Shown here: positions 9,480 to 20,425 of the stretch, piece by piece
How positions within the stretch are numbered: position 1 is the stretch's first letter
Layout: each line of letters starts with the position of its first letter
Assembly: GCF_015330165.1 (NCBI RefSeq)
Contig: NZ_JADDXT010000002.1
Span: 3,561,646-3,625,645, forward strand
DNA from: Zobellia roscoffensis
GTDB lineage: Bacteria > Bacteroidota > Bacteroidia > Flavobacteriales > Flavobacteriaceae
Length of the DNA stretch: 64,000 bases
Reading direction: 5' to 3'
Made by a program: the position numbers and the translations under genes
Notes under the pieces: generated by a model
Seen by the model: the letters and a program-made list of their open reading frames with translations, nothing else
Told to the model about the DNA's origin: nothing
The model's database searches: none

Positions 9480-11018
9480 TTATCTTTTTTTGACACCATT
9501 TATTAAACGTTTAATTAAATCACGAAAATATCGATCTGTTAGATATAATAAGCCACCATAAAAACCAATCGTAATTATAGAGACAAATATCGCAAAGGTG
9601 ATAAAGTCATAATAATTGTTTATGTCTGATTTCAAAAAATTATTTATGATAAAGCTCGTGCCAATATATACAGGAATAAAGGTTAGACTTAATTTTAGGA
9701 AACCAATAATGTAATGGTAAAAGGGAAGGTGAAAAGCTTTGGTAAAAAGGAAAAAAGGGCGCCACAGCATAATAATTAACACAAGACTACAAGTTGTGCC
9801 AAGAAGAATTCCCGTTAGACCGAATTTAGTTACTAAAAGGACGGAAACGGAAAGGTTTATCACACTTTGGGCAATAGGAGCCCAAGTATCCGAATAAAGA
9901 CCATATGCTTGTTTAAAAACGTCTACTGGTTGTCGGATCTGTAACATAAAAAAATTAATAGCGAAAAGAGCTACGGTTGAATCAGAGAGAATATATTTTT
10001 CACCCAACCAAAGTACGATGAAAGGGTCTACTAACGTAATGATACCAATTCCGACAATTCCAGCAATGAAAAATCGGAAAGACATCAGTTCCCAAAAGAC
10101 TTGTTTAATGGAAGCTTGATTATGCTCGGCAACAAGGTTACCTACACTGGCATTGGTTCCTGAAAACATTTTATTGAGCAGAGTAGCGAAGTTTAATATT
10201 ATCAATTGATAATTACCAAAAAAAGCTACTGTTTCTACATTAATAAATGAAAATATTAGAATGTTATCTGTACCATTAGATACAAATGTCCCTATTTTAT
10301 GGAGACTGATTTGTTTTATCTTTTTTATTAGTTGGGGATAAGATTTGAATTCGTTTTTTGTTTCTTCTTTACTAAAAGATAGTTTTAACCAAGGGTATTG
10401 TGAATTGGTCTTTTTACGAAGTGATATTGTAAATAGAACTGAGCTGATAAGTTCAAGTGTAATCCAGGCGATAAAACTTTGAAAATAGAAAACAAAAATA
10501 ATTTGAAGTACTATTTTCAAAATGTTATACGTTTGAAGGTATTTGGCTACCATATATTCTTTTTGGTCAGCCTGAAACAATAACATATGATAGTTAAAAA
10601 AATAGCCTAATAGAGAACTTGTTAAAAAAGTAAAGAAAGCATAATAAATAAGTGGCAGCGAAATGTTAGTGTTTTCAAAAATTAAGGGAAAAAAGCCCGA
10701 AAGTATTAGAGAAAGCCCAATGATAGCAAGTCCTATTTTTTTATAAACATTGCCGAAAAACCTAATTATATGGTTTATTTCAACATAATTTTTATCGAAT
10801 ATAGGCTTGTACAGGGTGAATCCTATAGCCGTACCTATACCTAACTCAGCTAAGTTTAAGAAACTTAGAAAACTCTGCAGAGTAGAGGTTAGGCCTATAA
10901 AATCGTCGCCTAGATTATCAAGAAAAATTTTGCGAGCGAAAAACTGGGTGAAAATAAAAATTACGTGAAAAAAGACGCTGACTTTAGCGTTTTGAATTGT
11001 GTTCTTGAGTCTTGACAT
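9480..11018 (-). CDS. wzx: oligosaccharide flippase family protein (Wzx)
   Basis: 512 residues, almost wholly hydrophobic, with 12 to 14 predicted membrane helices. The N-terminal pattern of an amphipathic helix (MSRLKNTIQNAKVSVFFHV) and then FLDNLGDDFIGL is typical of Wzx/MATE-fold polysaccharide flippases (MurJ/MOP superfamily). It would move undecaprenyl-PP repeat units across the inner membrane for the Wzy-like polymerase. Its start overlaps the stop of the upstream GT2 gene by one base (11018), indicating coupling. A gap of 176 bp separates it from the GT2 gene at 9303. Confidence 0.88.
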   Translation of the reverse strand: MSRLKNTIQNAKVSVFFHVIFIFTQFFARKIFLDNLGDDFIGLTSTLQSFLSFLNLAELGIGTAIGFTLYKPIFDKNYVEINHIIRFFGNVYKKIGLAIIGLSLILSGFFPLIFENTNISLPLIYYAFFTFLTSSLLGYFFNYHMLLFQADQKEYMVAKYLQTYNILKIVLQIIFVFYFQSFIAWITLELISSVLFTISLRKKTNSQYPWLKLSFSKEETKNEFKSYPQLIKKIKQISLHKIGTFVSNGTDNILIFSFINVETVAFFGNYQLIILNFATLLNKMFSGTNASVGNLVAEHNQASIKQVFWELMSFRFFIAGIVGIGIITLVDPFIVLWLGEKYILSDSTVALFAINFFMLQIRQPVDVFKQAYGLYSDTWAPIAQSVINLSVSVLLVTKFGLTGILLGTTCSLVLIIMLWRPFFLFTKAFHLPFYHYIIGFLKLSLTFIPVYIGTSFIINNFLKSDINNYYDFITFAIFVSIITIGFYGGLLYLTDRYFRDLIKRLINGVKKR

Positions 11019-12037
11019 TACAGTTTTAACAACATTAATCTTATTTTTATTCGGAATTCATTTAAGTTTAAAATAATCTTATATAGCCAAAACGGAGAAA
11101 GTTTAGCTAAGGTAGCGAAGAGAGAATTGTTGTTGTAGTCAAAGTCTAATTGTTTAACAATTTCTTTTTTTATTTCCTTTCTATAAGTATAGCTTTGATC
11201 TAAATGACTGTTAAAAAATAGACGGTCATAATGACTTAAAAGTGTTCTTATTAGATACGTACTGGCTAAAGTACGTATTGTTAGATTGTATTGTTGAGTA
11301 TTGTTGAAAACATAATAAGGAGCGTCTTTTGCATCTAATTTTTTCATATTATAGGCGCTTCTTGTTATACTTTCATTTTCAGTGTTATAAATGTATAGTT
11401 GTTCTGCGACGTAACCTTGCTTTTCTATTTTATTCAAAACATCTAAAGTAAAAAAAACATCTTGATGGATTTTTCCGGGAATGAATTTTAATTCGGAAAT
11501 TACATTATATTTATATATTCTTCTCCAAACGGACCAATTTTTTTCCCTAAGTAATCGTTCAACTGCATTTTCTTGCGTTTCTATAAATGAATATTTGTGC
11601 TTAACAGATGAGTTTTTTATACTATTTGATTTTACCAAATCACATTCTACAACCTCTAAATTATTTTCAAGAGCAAATGATATCATATTATGAAACATTT
11701 CATAATTTATATAATCATCACTATCAACAAAAGCTATAAAGTCACCAGTAGCTATTCTTAACCCCGTATTTCTAGCCACACTTGATCCAGCATTCGATTG
11801 CTGTTTAATTAGAATTCTATTATCTTTTTTTTTATAAACATTACAGATATTCCAACTATCATCTGTTGACCCGTCATCAATAAGAATGATTTCTAAGTTA
11901 GCATAGCTTTGTTTGATTACGCTTTCTATGCAGCGATTTAAATACCCGGCAGCATTATATACAGGAATAATTACAGAGAGTAGGGGGGTAGTCTGCAGTG
12001 ATAAAATGGTTGAATTTGATGTTGGATGTTTTTCCAA
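11018..12037 (-). CDS. glycosyltransferase family 2
   Basis: 339 residues. The GT-A domain at about 20-200 reads LSVIIPVYNAAGYLNRCIES, IILIDDGSTDDSW and GDFIAFVDSDDYI, where DxD is the metal site. The C-terminal third is helical and probably touches the membrane. It overlaps the flippase gene by one base. The first 17 residues before the GT core are poorly conserved in type, so a later start is possible, but no better in-frame ATG is seen before the core. Role: addition of a sugar to the exopolysaccharide repeat. Confidence 0.87.
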   Translation of the reverse strand: MEKHPTSNSTILSLQTTPLLSVIIPVYNAAGYLNRCIESVIKQSYANLEIILIDDGSTDDSWNICNVYKKKDNRILIKQQSNAGSSVARNTGLRIATGDFIAFVDSDDYINYEMFHNMISFALENNLEVVECDLVKSNSIKNSSVKHKYSFIETQENAVERLLREKNWSVWRRIYKYNVISELKFIPGKIHQDVFFTLDVLNKIEKQGYVAEQLYIYNTENESITRSAYNMKKLDAKDAPYYVFNNTQQYNLTIRTLASTYLIRTLLSHYDRLFFNSHLDQSYTYRKEIKKEIVKQLDFDYNNNSLFATLAKLSPFWLYKIILNLNEFRIKIRLMLLKL

Positions 12038-12225
12038 TTTATTGTTTTCTTTAAAAAATGTAATTCAGTACATTTTTTGTTTAAATCAAACCGCTATTAT
12101 TTTTTTTAAATTCTTTGGTTGACAAAGATGTTTAAAAAAAATGAGTTACGCGAGAAAAGCTAAATTTTCTAATGATATCGGAAAATAAATTTAAGGGTAT
12201 CATAAATAGTTTGGCTTTTTTGACT

Positions 12226-14043
<1,818 letters not shown>

Positions 14044-14146
14044 AAGTAGGTGTTAAGATTTGGGATTTGGGATCCTTTTCTTAGTAAGTTTGGATTACAT
14101 AATTTTGATTTTTGTTTTAGGTAATACTATAGTAGTATCCTGTTTA

Positions 14147-14154
14147 CAAAAGTA
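14147..14154 (-). promoter_or_regulatory. candidate -7 element for the 12226-14043 gene
   Basis: Minus-strand TACTTTTG fits the Bacteroidota -7 consensus TAnnTTTG, about 100 bp upstream of the start codon. No convincing -33 TTG is seen at the expected distance, so this is tentative. Confidence 0.35.
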
Positions 14155-14201
14155 CTAACCCACAAAGGCAAATATTGTTGTTGAAATAGCATTTTAATAG
14201 A

Positions 14202-14221
14202 TGAAGTGCACATCTCTTTTT
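14202..14221 (-). promoter_or_regulatory. shared upstream element, copy 1
   Basis: Minus-strand AAAAAGAGATGTGCACTTCA. A close match (ATGTGCATTTCA core, preceded by A-run) occurs at 20614-20631 upstream of the paralogous lipoprotein gene. It lies about 160-180 bp upstream of the start codon, just beyond the candidate -7 element, a place where an activator could bind. No regulator is identified. Confidence 0.35.
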
Positions 14222-14345
14222 GATAAATTCGATGAACGGTAAGTTTTATTAAGAAATAGCAGACTTAATAGATGAAAATGGAAATTTTTGCAAAATACTT
14301 TAAAGAGTAGGTGCAACAGTATTTATTGCTAGAGGGGGAGAAAAC

Positions 14346-14375
14346 AAAAGAGCAGGACCTATGTCCTGCTCTTTT
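14346..14375 (-). terminator. rho-independent terminator of the tviB-like gene
   Basis: A 13-bp perfect stem (14346-14358 with 14363-14375) and a 4-base loop. On the minus strand a T-rich run follows. It lies 41 bp beyond the stop of the 14417-15697 gene. Confidence 0.85.
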
Positions 14376-14416
14376 CATTATTTGGTTGATCAAAATCAAC
14401 CTGTAAGAATCTGATT

Positions 14417-15697
14417 TTAAAGTCTTCCTTCAACTTCACATTCTAAGATGCCTTTTACGTCATATAAAACTCCATTGGGGTTTAACATACCTCTTAGGTC
14501 AATCTCTAAAAATTCTTTATGAGCTACAGCAAGCACAATAGTGTCGTACTTTTCTTTTGGTAATTGGTTTGTTATTTGCATGTCATACTCTTCTTCGACT
14601 TCATTTTTTGAAGCCCATGGATCGTAGATGCTAATATCGGCTCCGTAACTTTTTAAATTGCTGATGACATCCACGGCCTTTGTATTTCGTACATCGGGAC
14701 AGTTTTCCTTAAAGGTGATACCTAAAACGAGCATTTTGGAGGCTTTAATTTTTATTTCTCGTTGTACCATCAATTTAATGACTTCCGATGCGACATATTT
14801 TCCCATACCATCATTCATACGTCTACCGGCCAAGATAATTTCTGGATGATAACCGAACTCCTGTGCTTTTTGCGCCAAATAGTAAGGATCAACACCTATA
14901 CAATGACCTCCAACAAGACCGGGCTTGAATGGTAGAAAATTCCATTTCGTACCAGCAGCCTCAAGAACGGCACCCGTATCGATATCCATTAGGTTGAAAA
15001 TTTTCGCTAACTCATTCACAAAAGCAATATTTATATCACGCTGAGAATTTTCAATAACCTTAGCGGCTTCGGCTACTTTGATTGTTGGAGCCAAATGAGT
15101 CCCAGCTGTAATGACCGAGGCATACAAATCATCCACTTTCCTTCCAACTTCTGGTGTAGAACCTGAGGTAACTTTTAGTATTTTTTCAACGGTATGTTCT
15201 TTATCTCCCGGATTTATTCTTTCTGGGGAATAGCCCACAAAAAAGTCTTTGTTAAACTTTAGTCCGCTTACTTTTTCAAGAACAGGGACACATTCTTCTT
15301 CTGTGACACCTGGGTATACCGTGGATTCATATATTACCGTATCTCCTTTTTTAAGAACTTTCCCAACGGTTTCACTGGATTTGTACAAAGGAGTCAATAT
15401 GGGTCTATTGGTACTGTCAACAGGAGTGGGAACGGTAACGATGTAATAATTACAGTCTGTAATCGTTTCAATGTCATAGGAGCAATGTAAGCCCTTATTC
15501 ATACTTGGGGTGTCGCTCAGGACTTCTTTTAACACATCGTCAGCAACTTCTAATGTGCTATCGGTTCCAGATTGAAGTTGTTTAACCCTACCTTGGTTGA
15601 TGTCAAACCCAATAACAGGGTATTTTGTGGCGAAAAGTCTTGCTAAGGGAAGACCAACATAACCTAAACCAATAATAGCTATTTTAATATTCTTCAT
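14417..15697 (-). CDS. tviB: nucleotide-sugar dehydrogenase, TviB/WbpA-type (UDP-HexNAc 6-dehydrogenase)
   Basis: 426 residues, the usual length. The N-terminal NAD-binding fold reads KIAIIGLGYVGLPLARLFA with FDINQGRVKQLQSGTD. The catalytic-Cys motif is VGGHCIGVDPYYLAQKA. The C-terminal domain carries GITFKENCPDVRNTK. The extended DPYYL segment and overall similarity point to the UDP-GlcNAc/UDP-GalNAc C6 dehydrogenase branch (TviB, WbpA, WbpO) rather than UDP-glucose dehydrogenase. It oxidises C6 twice with NAD to give a UDP-N-acetylhexosaminuronic acid. It lies 5 bp downstream of the TviC-like epimerase, the same pair as in Vi antigen synthesis, and ends at a strong terminator. Confidence 0.87.
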   Translation of the reverse strand: MKNIKIAIIGLGYVGLPLARLFATKYPVIGFDINQGRVKQLQSGTDSTLEVADDVLKEVLSDTPSMNKGLHCSYDIETITDCNYYIVTVPTPVDSTNRPILTPLYKSSETVGKVLKKGDTVIYESTVYPGVTEEECVPVLEKVSGLKFNKDFFVGYSPERINPGDKEHTVEKILKVTSGSTPEVGRKVDDLYASVITAGTHLAPTIKVAEAAKVIENSQRDINIAFVNELAKIFNLMDIDTGAVLEAAGTKWNFLPFKPGLVGGHCIGVDPYYLAQKAQEFGYHPEIILAGRRMNDGMGKYVASEVIKLMVQREIKIKASKMLVLGITFKENCPDVRNTKAVDVISNLKSYGADISIYDPWASKNEVEEEYDMQITNQLPKEKYDTIVLAVAHKEFLEIDLRGMLNPNGVLYDVKGILECEVEGRL

Positions 15698-15702
15698 TAT
15701 TT

Positions 15703-16704
15703 TTATTTTTTAAGGTTGTTCCAATACCAATCAACGGCATTTTTTAACCCTTCTTTTATATCAAATTGAGGTGCGTATCCTAATAATTCTTTAGATTTTT
15801 CTATGGAAGCTAAAGAGTGTGGTACATCTCCTTTTCTTTCAGGCCCGTAGGTAATATCAACATTGGCTATTTCCGGATCGTATTTACTTAAATATGATTT
15901 TAGTAATGTTATCAATTCATTTAAATCTGTTCTTTCACCAAAGGCTACATTGTAAACCGTATTAATTGCAGCTTCTCCTTGTGCAAGAATAGCTCTTATA
16001 TTCATCTGCACCACATTGTCAATGTATGTAAAATCTCGAGAAAAACTTCCATCACCATTGATAACAGGGGATTCGTGATCCATAAGCTGCATTGTAAATT
16101 TTGGAATTACTGCGGCATAGGCGCCATTTGGGTCCTGTCTTTGGCCGAAAACATTAAAATACCTGAGACCAATGGTTTCTAATCGATATGTAGAGCTAAA
16201 GATTGAAGCGTAAAGTTCATTTACATACTTCGTAATTGCATATGGGGAAAGAGGTTTTCCGATGATATCTTCAACTTTTGGCATAGACTTGGAATCACCA
16301 TATGTTGATGAGCTAGCTGCATATATAAAACGTTTGACTTTTGAATTACGAGCTGCGACCAGCATATTTAAAAATCCTGAAACATTGACGTCATTACTTG
16401 TAATTGGGTCATTAATTGATCGAGGAACAGAACCGAGAGCTGCTTCATGTAGGACAAAATCTACGTTTTCACATGCTTCATGACATATTTGTAGATTTCT
16501 AATATCCCCTTCGATTAATTTAAAATTTGAATTGGATAGAAAAGGGGCGATATTCTCTCGTTTACCAGTTGCGAAATTATCAAGGCAAACAACAGTATTT
16601 CCATTATCCAACAATGCTTCACACAGGTTTGACCCAATAAAACCAGCACCTCCTGTCACTAAAATTTTATAATCGGGCGATAATTGTAAATTTTCAAAAG
16701 ACAT
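15703..16704 (-). CDS. tviC: NAD-dependent epimerase, TviC/WbpP-type (UDP-GlcNAc(A) 4-epimerase)
   Basis: 333 residues, extended short-chain dehydrogenase/reductase. The Rossmann motif is VTGGAGFIGSNLCEALLDNG. DNFATGKRENI follows, then the catalytic YAASSSTYGD and PYAITKYVNE (YxxxK). The short N-terminal extension SFENLQLSPDYKILVTGG is typical of the TviC/WbpP branch, which interconverts UDP-GlcNAc(A) and UDP-GalNAc(A). It is the first gene of a two-gene operon with tviB. The 250-bp region upstream (16705-16954) holds its promoter, but no clear -7 box was found. Confidence 0.85.
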   Translation of the reverse strand: MSFENLQLSPDYKILVTGGAGFIGSNLCEALLDNGNTVVCLDNFATGKRENIAPFLSNSNFKLIEGDIRNLQICHEACENVDFVLHEAALGSVPRSINDPITSNDVNVSGFLNMLVAARNSKVKRFIYAASSSTYGDSKSMPKVEDIIGKPLSPYAITKYVNELYASIFSSTYRLETIGLRYFNVFGQRQDPNGAYAAVIPKFTMQLMDHESPVINGDGSFSRDFTYIDNVVQMNIRAILAQGEAAINTVYNVAFGERTDLNELITLLKSYLSKYDPEIANVDITYGPERKGDVPHSLASIEKSKELLGYAPQFDIKEGLKNAVDWYWNNLKK

Positions 16705-16954
16705 TTAGATTGTGTTACGATTATTAAATATTCTCGATTGTTTAAATCGGATGCAAATTAAGTTAAAAATAAACTAAATATTAATTTTAATAGGTGCGGT
16801 GTGGGAATTATCGGTTGTGAAACATACGAATTTAAATTGCATACTTAAATCTATATCCAATTATGTTTTAATAAAAAATTAAAGTAACCTGTTTGTTTGA
16901 AGTACATGAAACTCAATCTAAAAAAAGTACGAAATACCGCTATATTTGTTTAAA

Positions 16955-18064
16955 CTAATTGCGACTTCCATCATGCAAGGCTTCATTTATTTGTTCTAAC
17001 GCTACATCGGATATTTTGTGCTCTTTATGACTGGTATCAGAATAAAAAAGAAACTTACCGTTGTCAAATTCACTAACTTTTTCTGAAATAAAATCCACGT
17101 ATTTTTTATAATCATCACCTTCAAAGCAACATGAGTCATATCTGTTGAGTATTTGAAACTGGTAACGATTTTTCCCTGTGGCCCCCATAATGTACATGTC
17201 TAGATAATTTACCTTTTGATAAAGGTCAACATTAGTTTGCTCAAAATCCCCATAATTTTTAGACGGTTTTTGATATCTAATAAACATCGGGTAGGTTCCA
17301 GCTACCGGAAAGCTATAATTTATTCGTGTATCCATTGCGGCAGTTAAAGTAGTCGTCCATCCCCCCCCGCTCAGGCCTATCATAGAGATATCTTGAAAAT
17401 TAAAGTTTTCAGCATAATTGAGCATTGTAATTACTGGGGCTATAAAAAATTGTAATGGCTTCTTTAAATACTTAAGCTCCTCGTGATTTTCTACATGAAT
17501 TTTCCCTAATTTCTTCACCTCAATAACAGGTTGATTATTTTTGCCCTTAAGCGGCATTGCTAGAGCATAAATGGTAAACCCTTTTTCTAGAAAATATTGA
17601 ATTGTACTTTTCCCAAGGTTAAAACCTCCACTATGGCCTTGATGATAAATTATAAGTCTATTGTTAGATGTCGAAGGGTGAAATATATAACCAATAGATT
17701 CCACCCCATAACTTTGCTCTATTTCGAACTGTTCAATTTCAAGTAGATTTTCTATACTTGTAAAGTACTCGTCTTTTGTATTGAAAATTGTATCTGGAAC
17801 AGATGTGGGTAATATTTCTGACCCAAATATTTCATTAGTTAAAACATTTCTCAAAGAATCTATGGTATTGGTTTTTGCAGATATGAGTTCTTCCAGGTCA
17901 TTTTTTGAATATACAATATCTTGCAAAGGATTTATGGTTTCCTTTTCCGATAAATCTTGAAAACTCTTGATTTGTTCATATGGAAAAACTCTATATTTCC
18001 CTATCATAACGCCATAAAACAAAGAGGCCGCAACAATCGCAATAAAAAATAATCTTTTCAGCAT
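16955..18064 (-). CDS. membrane-anchored alpha/beta hydrolase (esterase-like)
   Basis: 369 residues with an N-terminal membrane anchor (LFFIAIVAASLFYGVMIG). The alpha/beta-hydrolase core starts near residue 140 (RLIIYHQGHSGGFNLGKSTI). The nucleophile elbow is GLSGGGW with Ser near residue 231, and a candidate catalytic His lies in DTSHKEHKIS near the C-terminus. It may remove acyl groups from the polysaccharide at the cell surface or periplasm. The substrate is inferred from context only. The GGG of the elbow is encoded by a run of eight G (17361-17368 on the plus strand as C8), a place prone to slippage or sequencing error. It stands alone between terminators and the lyase gene. Confidence 0.72.
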   Translation of the reverse strand: MLKRLFFIAIVAASLFYGVMIGKYRVFPYEQIKSFQDLSEKETINPLQDIVYSKNDLEELISAKTNTIDSLRNVLTNEIFGSEILPTSVPDTIFNTKDEYFTSIENLLEIEQFEIEQSYGVESIGYIFHPSTSNNRLIIYHQGHSGGFNLGKSTIQYFLEKGFTIYALAMPLKGKNNQPVIEVKKLGKIHVENHEELKYLKKPLQFFIAPVITMLNYAENFNFQDISMIGLSGGGWTTTLTAAMDTRINYSFPVAGTYPMFIRYQKPSKNYGDFEQTNVDLYQKVNYLDMYIMGATGKNRYQFQILNRYDSCCFEGDDYKKYVDFISEKVSEFDNGKFLFYSDTSHKEHKISDVALEQINEALHDGSRN

Positions 18065-18271
18065 AGTTTGTATATGAGTAATTATTATACGTTATTTTTC
18101 TCAATACTCTTTAGATTGGAATTTAACAAGATTTTTTAAAGATGAATTTGTAACCATTTTTACATTTAAATCACGCATACAATCTATACTAACTGAGTTT
18201 TATTTAAAATATTACCTTTTGAGAAAAAAAATAAAGTTAGTTATTTGAAAATTAACTTATTATATCAACAT

Positions 18272-18303
18272 AAAATAGCGGGAGTACATTCCCGCTATTT
18301 TTT
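18272..18303 (-). terminator. rho-independent terminator of the 18338 lipoprotein gene
   Basis: A 12-bp perfect stem (18272-18283 with 18290-18301) with a 6-base loop and A/T runs on both sides. It lies 35 bp beyond the stop of the minus-strand gene at 18338. Confidence 0.85.
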
Positions 18304-18337
18304 CCTATTTAACTATACTTTGTAATTGTCAAATAAT

Positions 18338-20425
18338 TTAATTGGCTAAGTAATACAGAAAATCCTCAAGATTAGTGTAGCCATCATTGTTTTTATCTTT
18401 ATTTCCGTCCTTAATATCATTAGGGTTAAGTCCATGGCTTTTTTCCCAATCATCAGCTATTCCGTCTTTGTCACTATCTTTATAGGCTGTACCACCACTT
18501 ATATTTGGAAATGAACTACTGCTATTTGTAGTTCCACTTCCGTTTTTATAGTGATTTATTAGGCGTTCATCAACAGCATCTCTTTTGGGTAAACTAGCTC
18601 CTACATAAGACAATAATTTATTATCCAGCTTTGAAGCACTAGTAGGCCTATAAGAAGATTTTGACTTTGGCGAAGAAAATAAATACGGACCCAGTTCTTG
18701 TCTATATATTCCAGTTAATTCAGAATCGATAATATTATCCGCTAAGTATGCATGTGTCTGCTTGATATCTCCGCTATCCTCATTCTCTGGATCAGGAGGA
18801 GTTAGTGTAATTGGATACTTTGTTGAAGTTTGAAAATCATTTGACAGTTTATATCTATTTCCAATAACACTAAAAGCCATTCCATCTGTTCCTGAAGTTG
18901 CCCATTTGAAGCCGTAGACTATGTTGTTAACTTGCTCAAAAGTAAAATCGCTATGGGAAATTAAATTGGCCAAAACGTTTCGACTACTATTTAAACTAAA
19001 CAAGTTATTCAGTATTGATACGTTTTTTACTCGAGAAAGAAGAGTAGCTCTAGTACTTTCACCAATTAACGTATTTTGAATTGTAACATTTTCTGCATTT
19101 TTAACAGAAATATTTTCATCCAGCGCCCATGAAACTGAGCAATGGTCAATGATAATATTTTTTATTTTTACTGATTTATTGCTGGATCTAACCCTAATGC
19201 CATCCATATTATGACCATCTTGAGGGTTTGTACTTGAATTCATTCTAAATCGTAAATGTCGTACAATTACATTATCAGCTTGGATGCTTAAGGATCCGTT
19301 TTTTATAAGTATTCCTCCACCAGGAGCTGTTTGCCCCGCTATCGTAACATCACCTCTTCCACTATATATTGGCAAATTGGATTTAGCATTAATAGTACCG
19401 CCAACTTTAAAAATAATAGTTCGCGGAACCCTTATTTCTTCTAATGCATATCGCAGACTACCTGGGCCAGAATCATTCAGATTAGTGACTTCTACTATAA
19501 TTCCACCACGTCCCCCGGTTGCATTTTTTCCAAACCCTTCTGCTGTTGGAAAGGCTTTTAATTCACTAAAGGCTTTTGCCGTAACAGTTACGGTTACCTC
19601 TTCTGTTGTTACGTTACCATCTTCATCCGTCGTCTCTGTAGTATAAGTAAAGGAGTCATCCACTTCTTCTTGAGCAGCAGCTTCGGCTTCGGCTTTTCTT
19701 CGAGCTTCTTCCTCTGCTTCAGCTTTTTCTTTAGCGTCCTGTTCTGCCTGAGCCTCTGCTTCCGCTTTTTCTTTAGCGTCTTGTTCTGCCTGTGCCTCTG
19801 CCTCAGCTTTTTCTTTAGCGTCCTGTTCTGCTAGTGCCTCTGCTTCCGCTTTTTCCTTAGCGTCTTGTTCTGCCTGGGTCTGTGCTTCAGCTTCCGCTTT
19901 TTCCTTAGCTTCTTGTTCCGCTTGAGCCTGTGCCTCCGCTTCGGCCTTTTCTTTAGCTTCTTGTTCCGCTTGAGCTTGTGCCTCCGCTTCGGCTTTTTCC
20001 TTAGCGTCTTGATCTGCTTGAGCCTGTACTTCCGCATCCTGTTCTGCTGCAGCTTCTGCTTTTTCTCGCGCCCGTATCTCAGCTTCAGCTGCTTCGGCCT
20101 CCTCTTGAGCGGTTCCGTCTCCTAAAACGTAAGTAATAGTATTATCTTCGTTAACAATGACATATCCATTGGTGGGGTTGGATGTGCTAATGATTTTAAC
20201 ATTATTAGAGTTTGTGAATCTATCATTTGCTAGAACATCCATAGTTATTCTGCCATTTTCACCGACTTTATAAAAATCATTTACACCTAAAACGTTACCG
20301 TTTATAGGTGCTGAACCATCCAAGTAGCTTTCTAGTAATTCTGTATCCTTGGAACAGGAGAAAAGTGTAAGAATGGATATAAGTACAATTGTGCATTTGG
20401 TACTAGTGGGGTTAGAAAGATTCAT
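18338..20425 (-). CDS. surface lipoprotein with pectate-lyase-like beta-helix and long Glu/Ala-rich repeat linker
   Basis: 695 residues from the ATG at 20423-20425. An in-frame ATG 36 bp upstream would add 12 residues before an already complete type II signal peptide, so it was not chosen. The lipobox is LFSCSKDTE (Cys24) with a K-D/E surface-export signal. As in the paralogue at 12226, a VCBS/Big_9-like Ig domain (VLANDRFTNSNNVKI ... SFTYTTETTDEDG) is split by a linker, here about 150 residues of Glu/Ala/Gln/Lys repeats (about 105-256) that should be helical. The beta-helix begins KAFPTAEGFGKNATGGRGG with VTNLNDSGPGSLRYALEEI. The C-terminus has Ca-binding-like DSDKDGIADDW and NKDKNNDGYTNLEDF. 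Probable polysaccharide lyase or related enzyme acting on the cell's own polymer. Activity is unproven. Confidence 0.83.
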   Translation of the reverse strand: MNLSNPTSTKCTIVLISILTLFSCSKDTELLESYLDGSAPINGNVLGVNDFYKVGENGRITMDVLANDRFTNSNNVKIISTSNPTNGYVIVNEDNTITYVLGDGTAQEEAEAAEAEIRAREKAEAAAEQDAEVQAQADQDAKEKAEAEAQAQAEQEAKEKAEAEAQAQAEQEAKEKAEAEAQTQAEQDAKEKAEAEALAEQDAKEKAEAEAQAEQDAKEKAEAEAQAEQDAKEKAEAEEEARRKAEAEAAAQEEVDDSFTYTTETTDEDGNVTTEEVTVTVTAKAFSELKAFPTAEGFGKNATGGRGGIIVEVTNLNDSGPGSLRYALEEIRVPRTIIFKVGGTINAKSNLPIYSGRGDVTIAGQTAPGGGILIKNGSLSIQADNVIVRHLRFRMNSSTNPQDGHNMDGIRVRSSNKSVKIKNIIIDHCSVSWALDENISVKNAENVTIQNTLIGESTRATLLSRVKNVSILNNLFSLNSSRNVLANLISHSDFTFEQVNNIVYGFKWATSGTDGMAFSVIGNRYKLSNDFQTSTKYPITLTPPDPENEDSGDIKQTHAYLADNIIDSELTGIYRQELGPYLFSSPKSKSSYRPTSASKLDNKLLSYVGASLPKRDAVDERLINHYKNGSGTTNSSSSFPNISGGTAYKDSDKDGIADDWEKSHGLNPNDIKDGNKDKNNDGYTNLEDFLYYLAN
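19658..20113. repeat. in-frame tandem repeat tract coding for a Glu/Ala/Gln/Lys helical linker
   Basis: Degenerate tandem units encode variants of AEAEAQAQAEQEAKEK (16 residues, 48 bp) and a shorter AEAEAQAEQDAKEK (14 residues, 42 bp), repeated about nine times. The pattern is TolA-like and predicts a long single helix or coiled coil. Both unit lengths are multiples of three, so recombination between units would change linker length without loss of frame. Confidence 0.9.

Larger units (their letters stand above)
14044..14416. other. 373-bp intergenic region
   Basis: Holds the terminator of the downstream-facing tviB-like gene (14346-14375) and the upstream region of the 12226-14043 lipoprotein gene. 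That upstream region includes a -7-like element at 14147-14154 and a 20-bp element at 14202-14221 that recurs upstream of the paralogue. No further gene was seen. Confidence 0.6.

Noticed and set aside
19658..20113. Possible CRISPR-like or non-coding repeat array
   Set aside because: The repeats are degenerate, have no unique spacers, are multiples of three and encode a continuous Glu/Ala-rich linker in a real gene. Open frames in other phases across this tract (rich in Lys/Arg or Phe/Leu/Ser) are by-products of the repeat.
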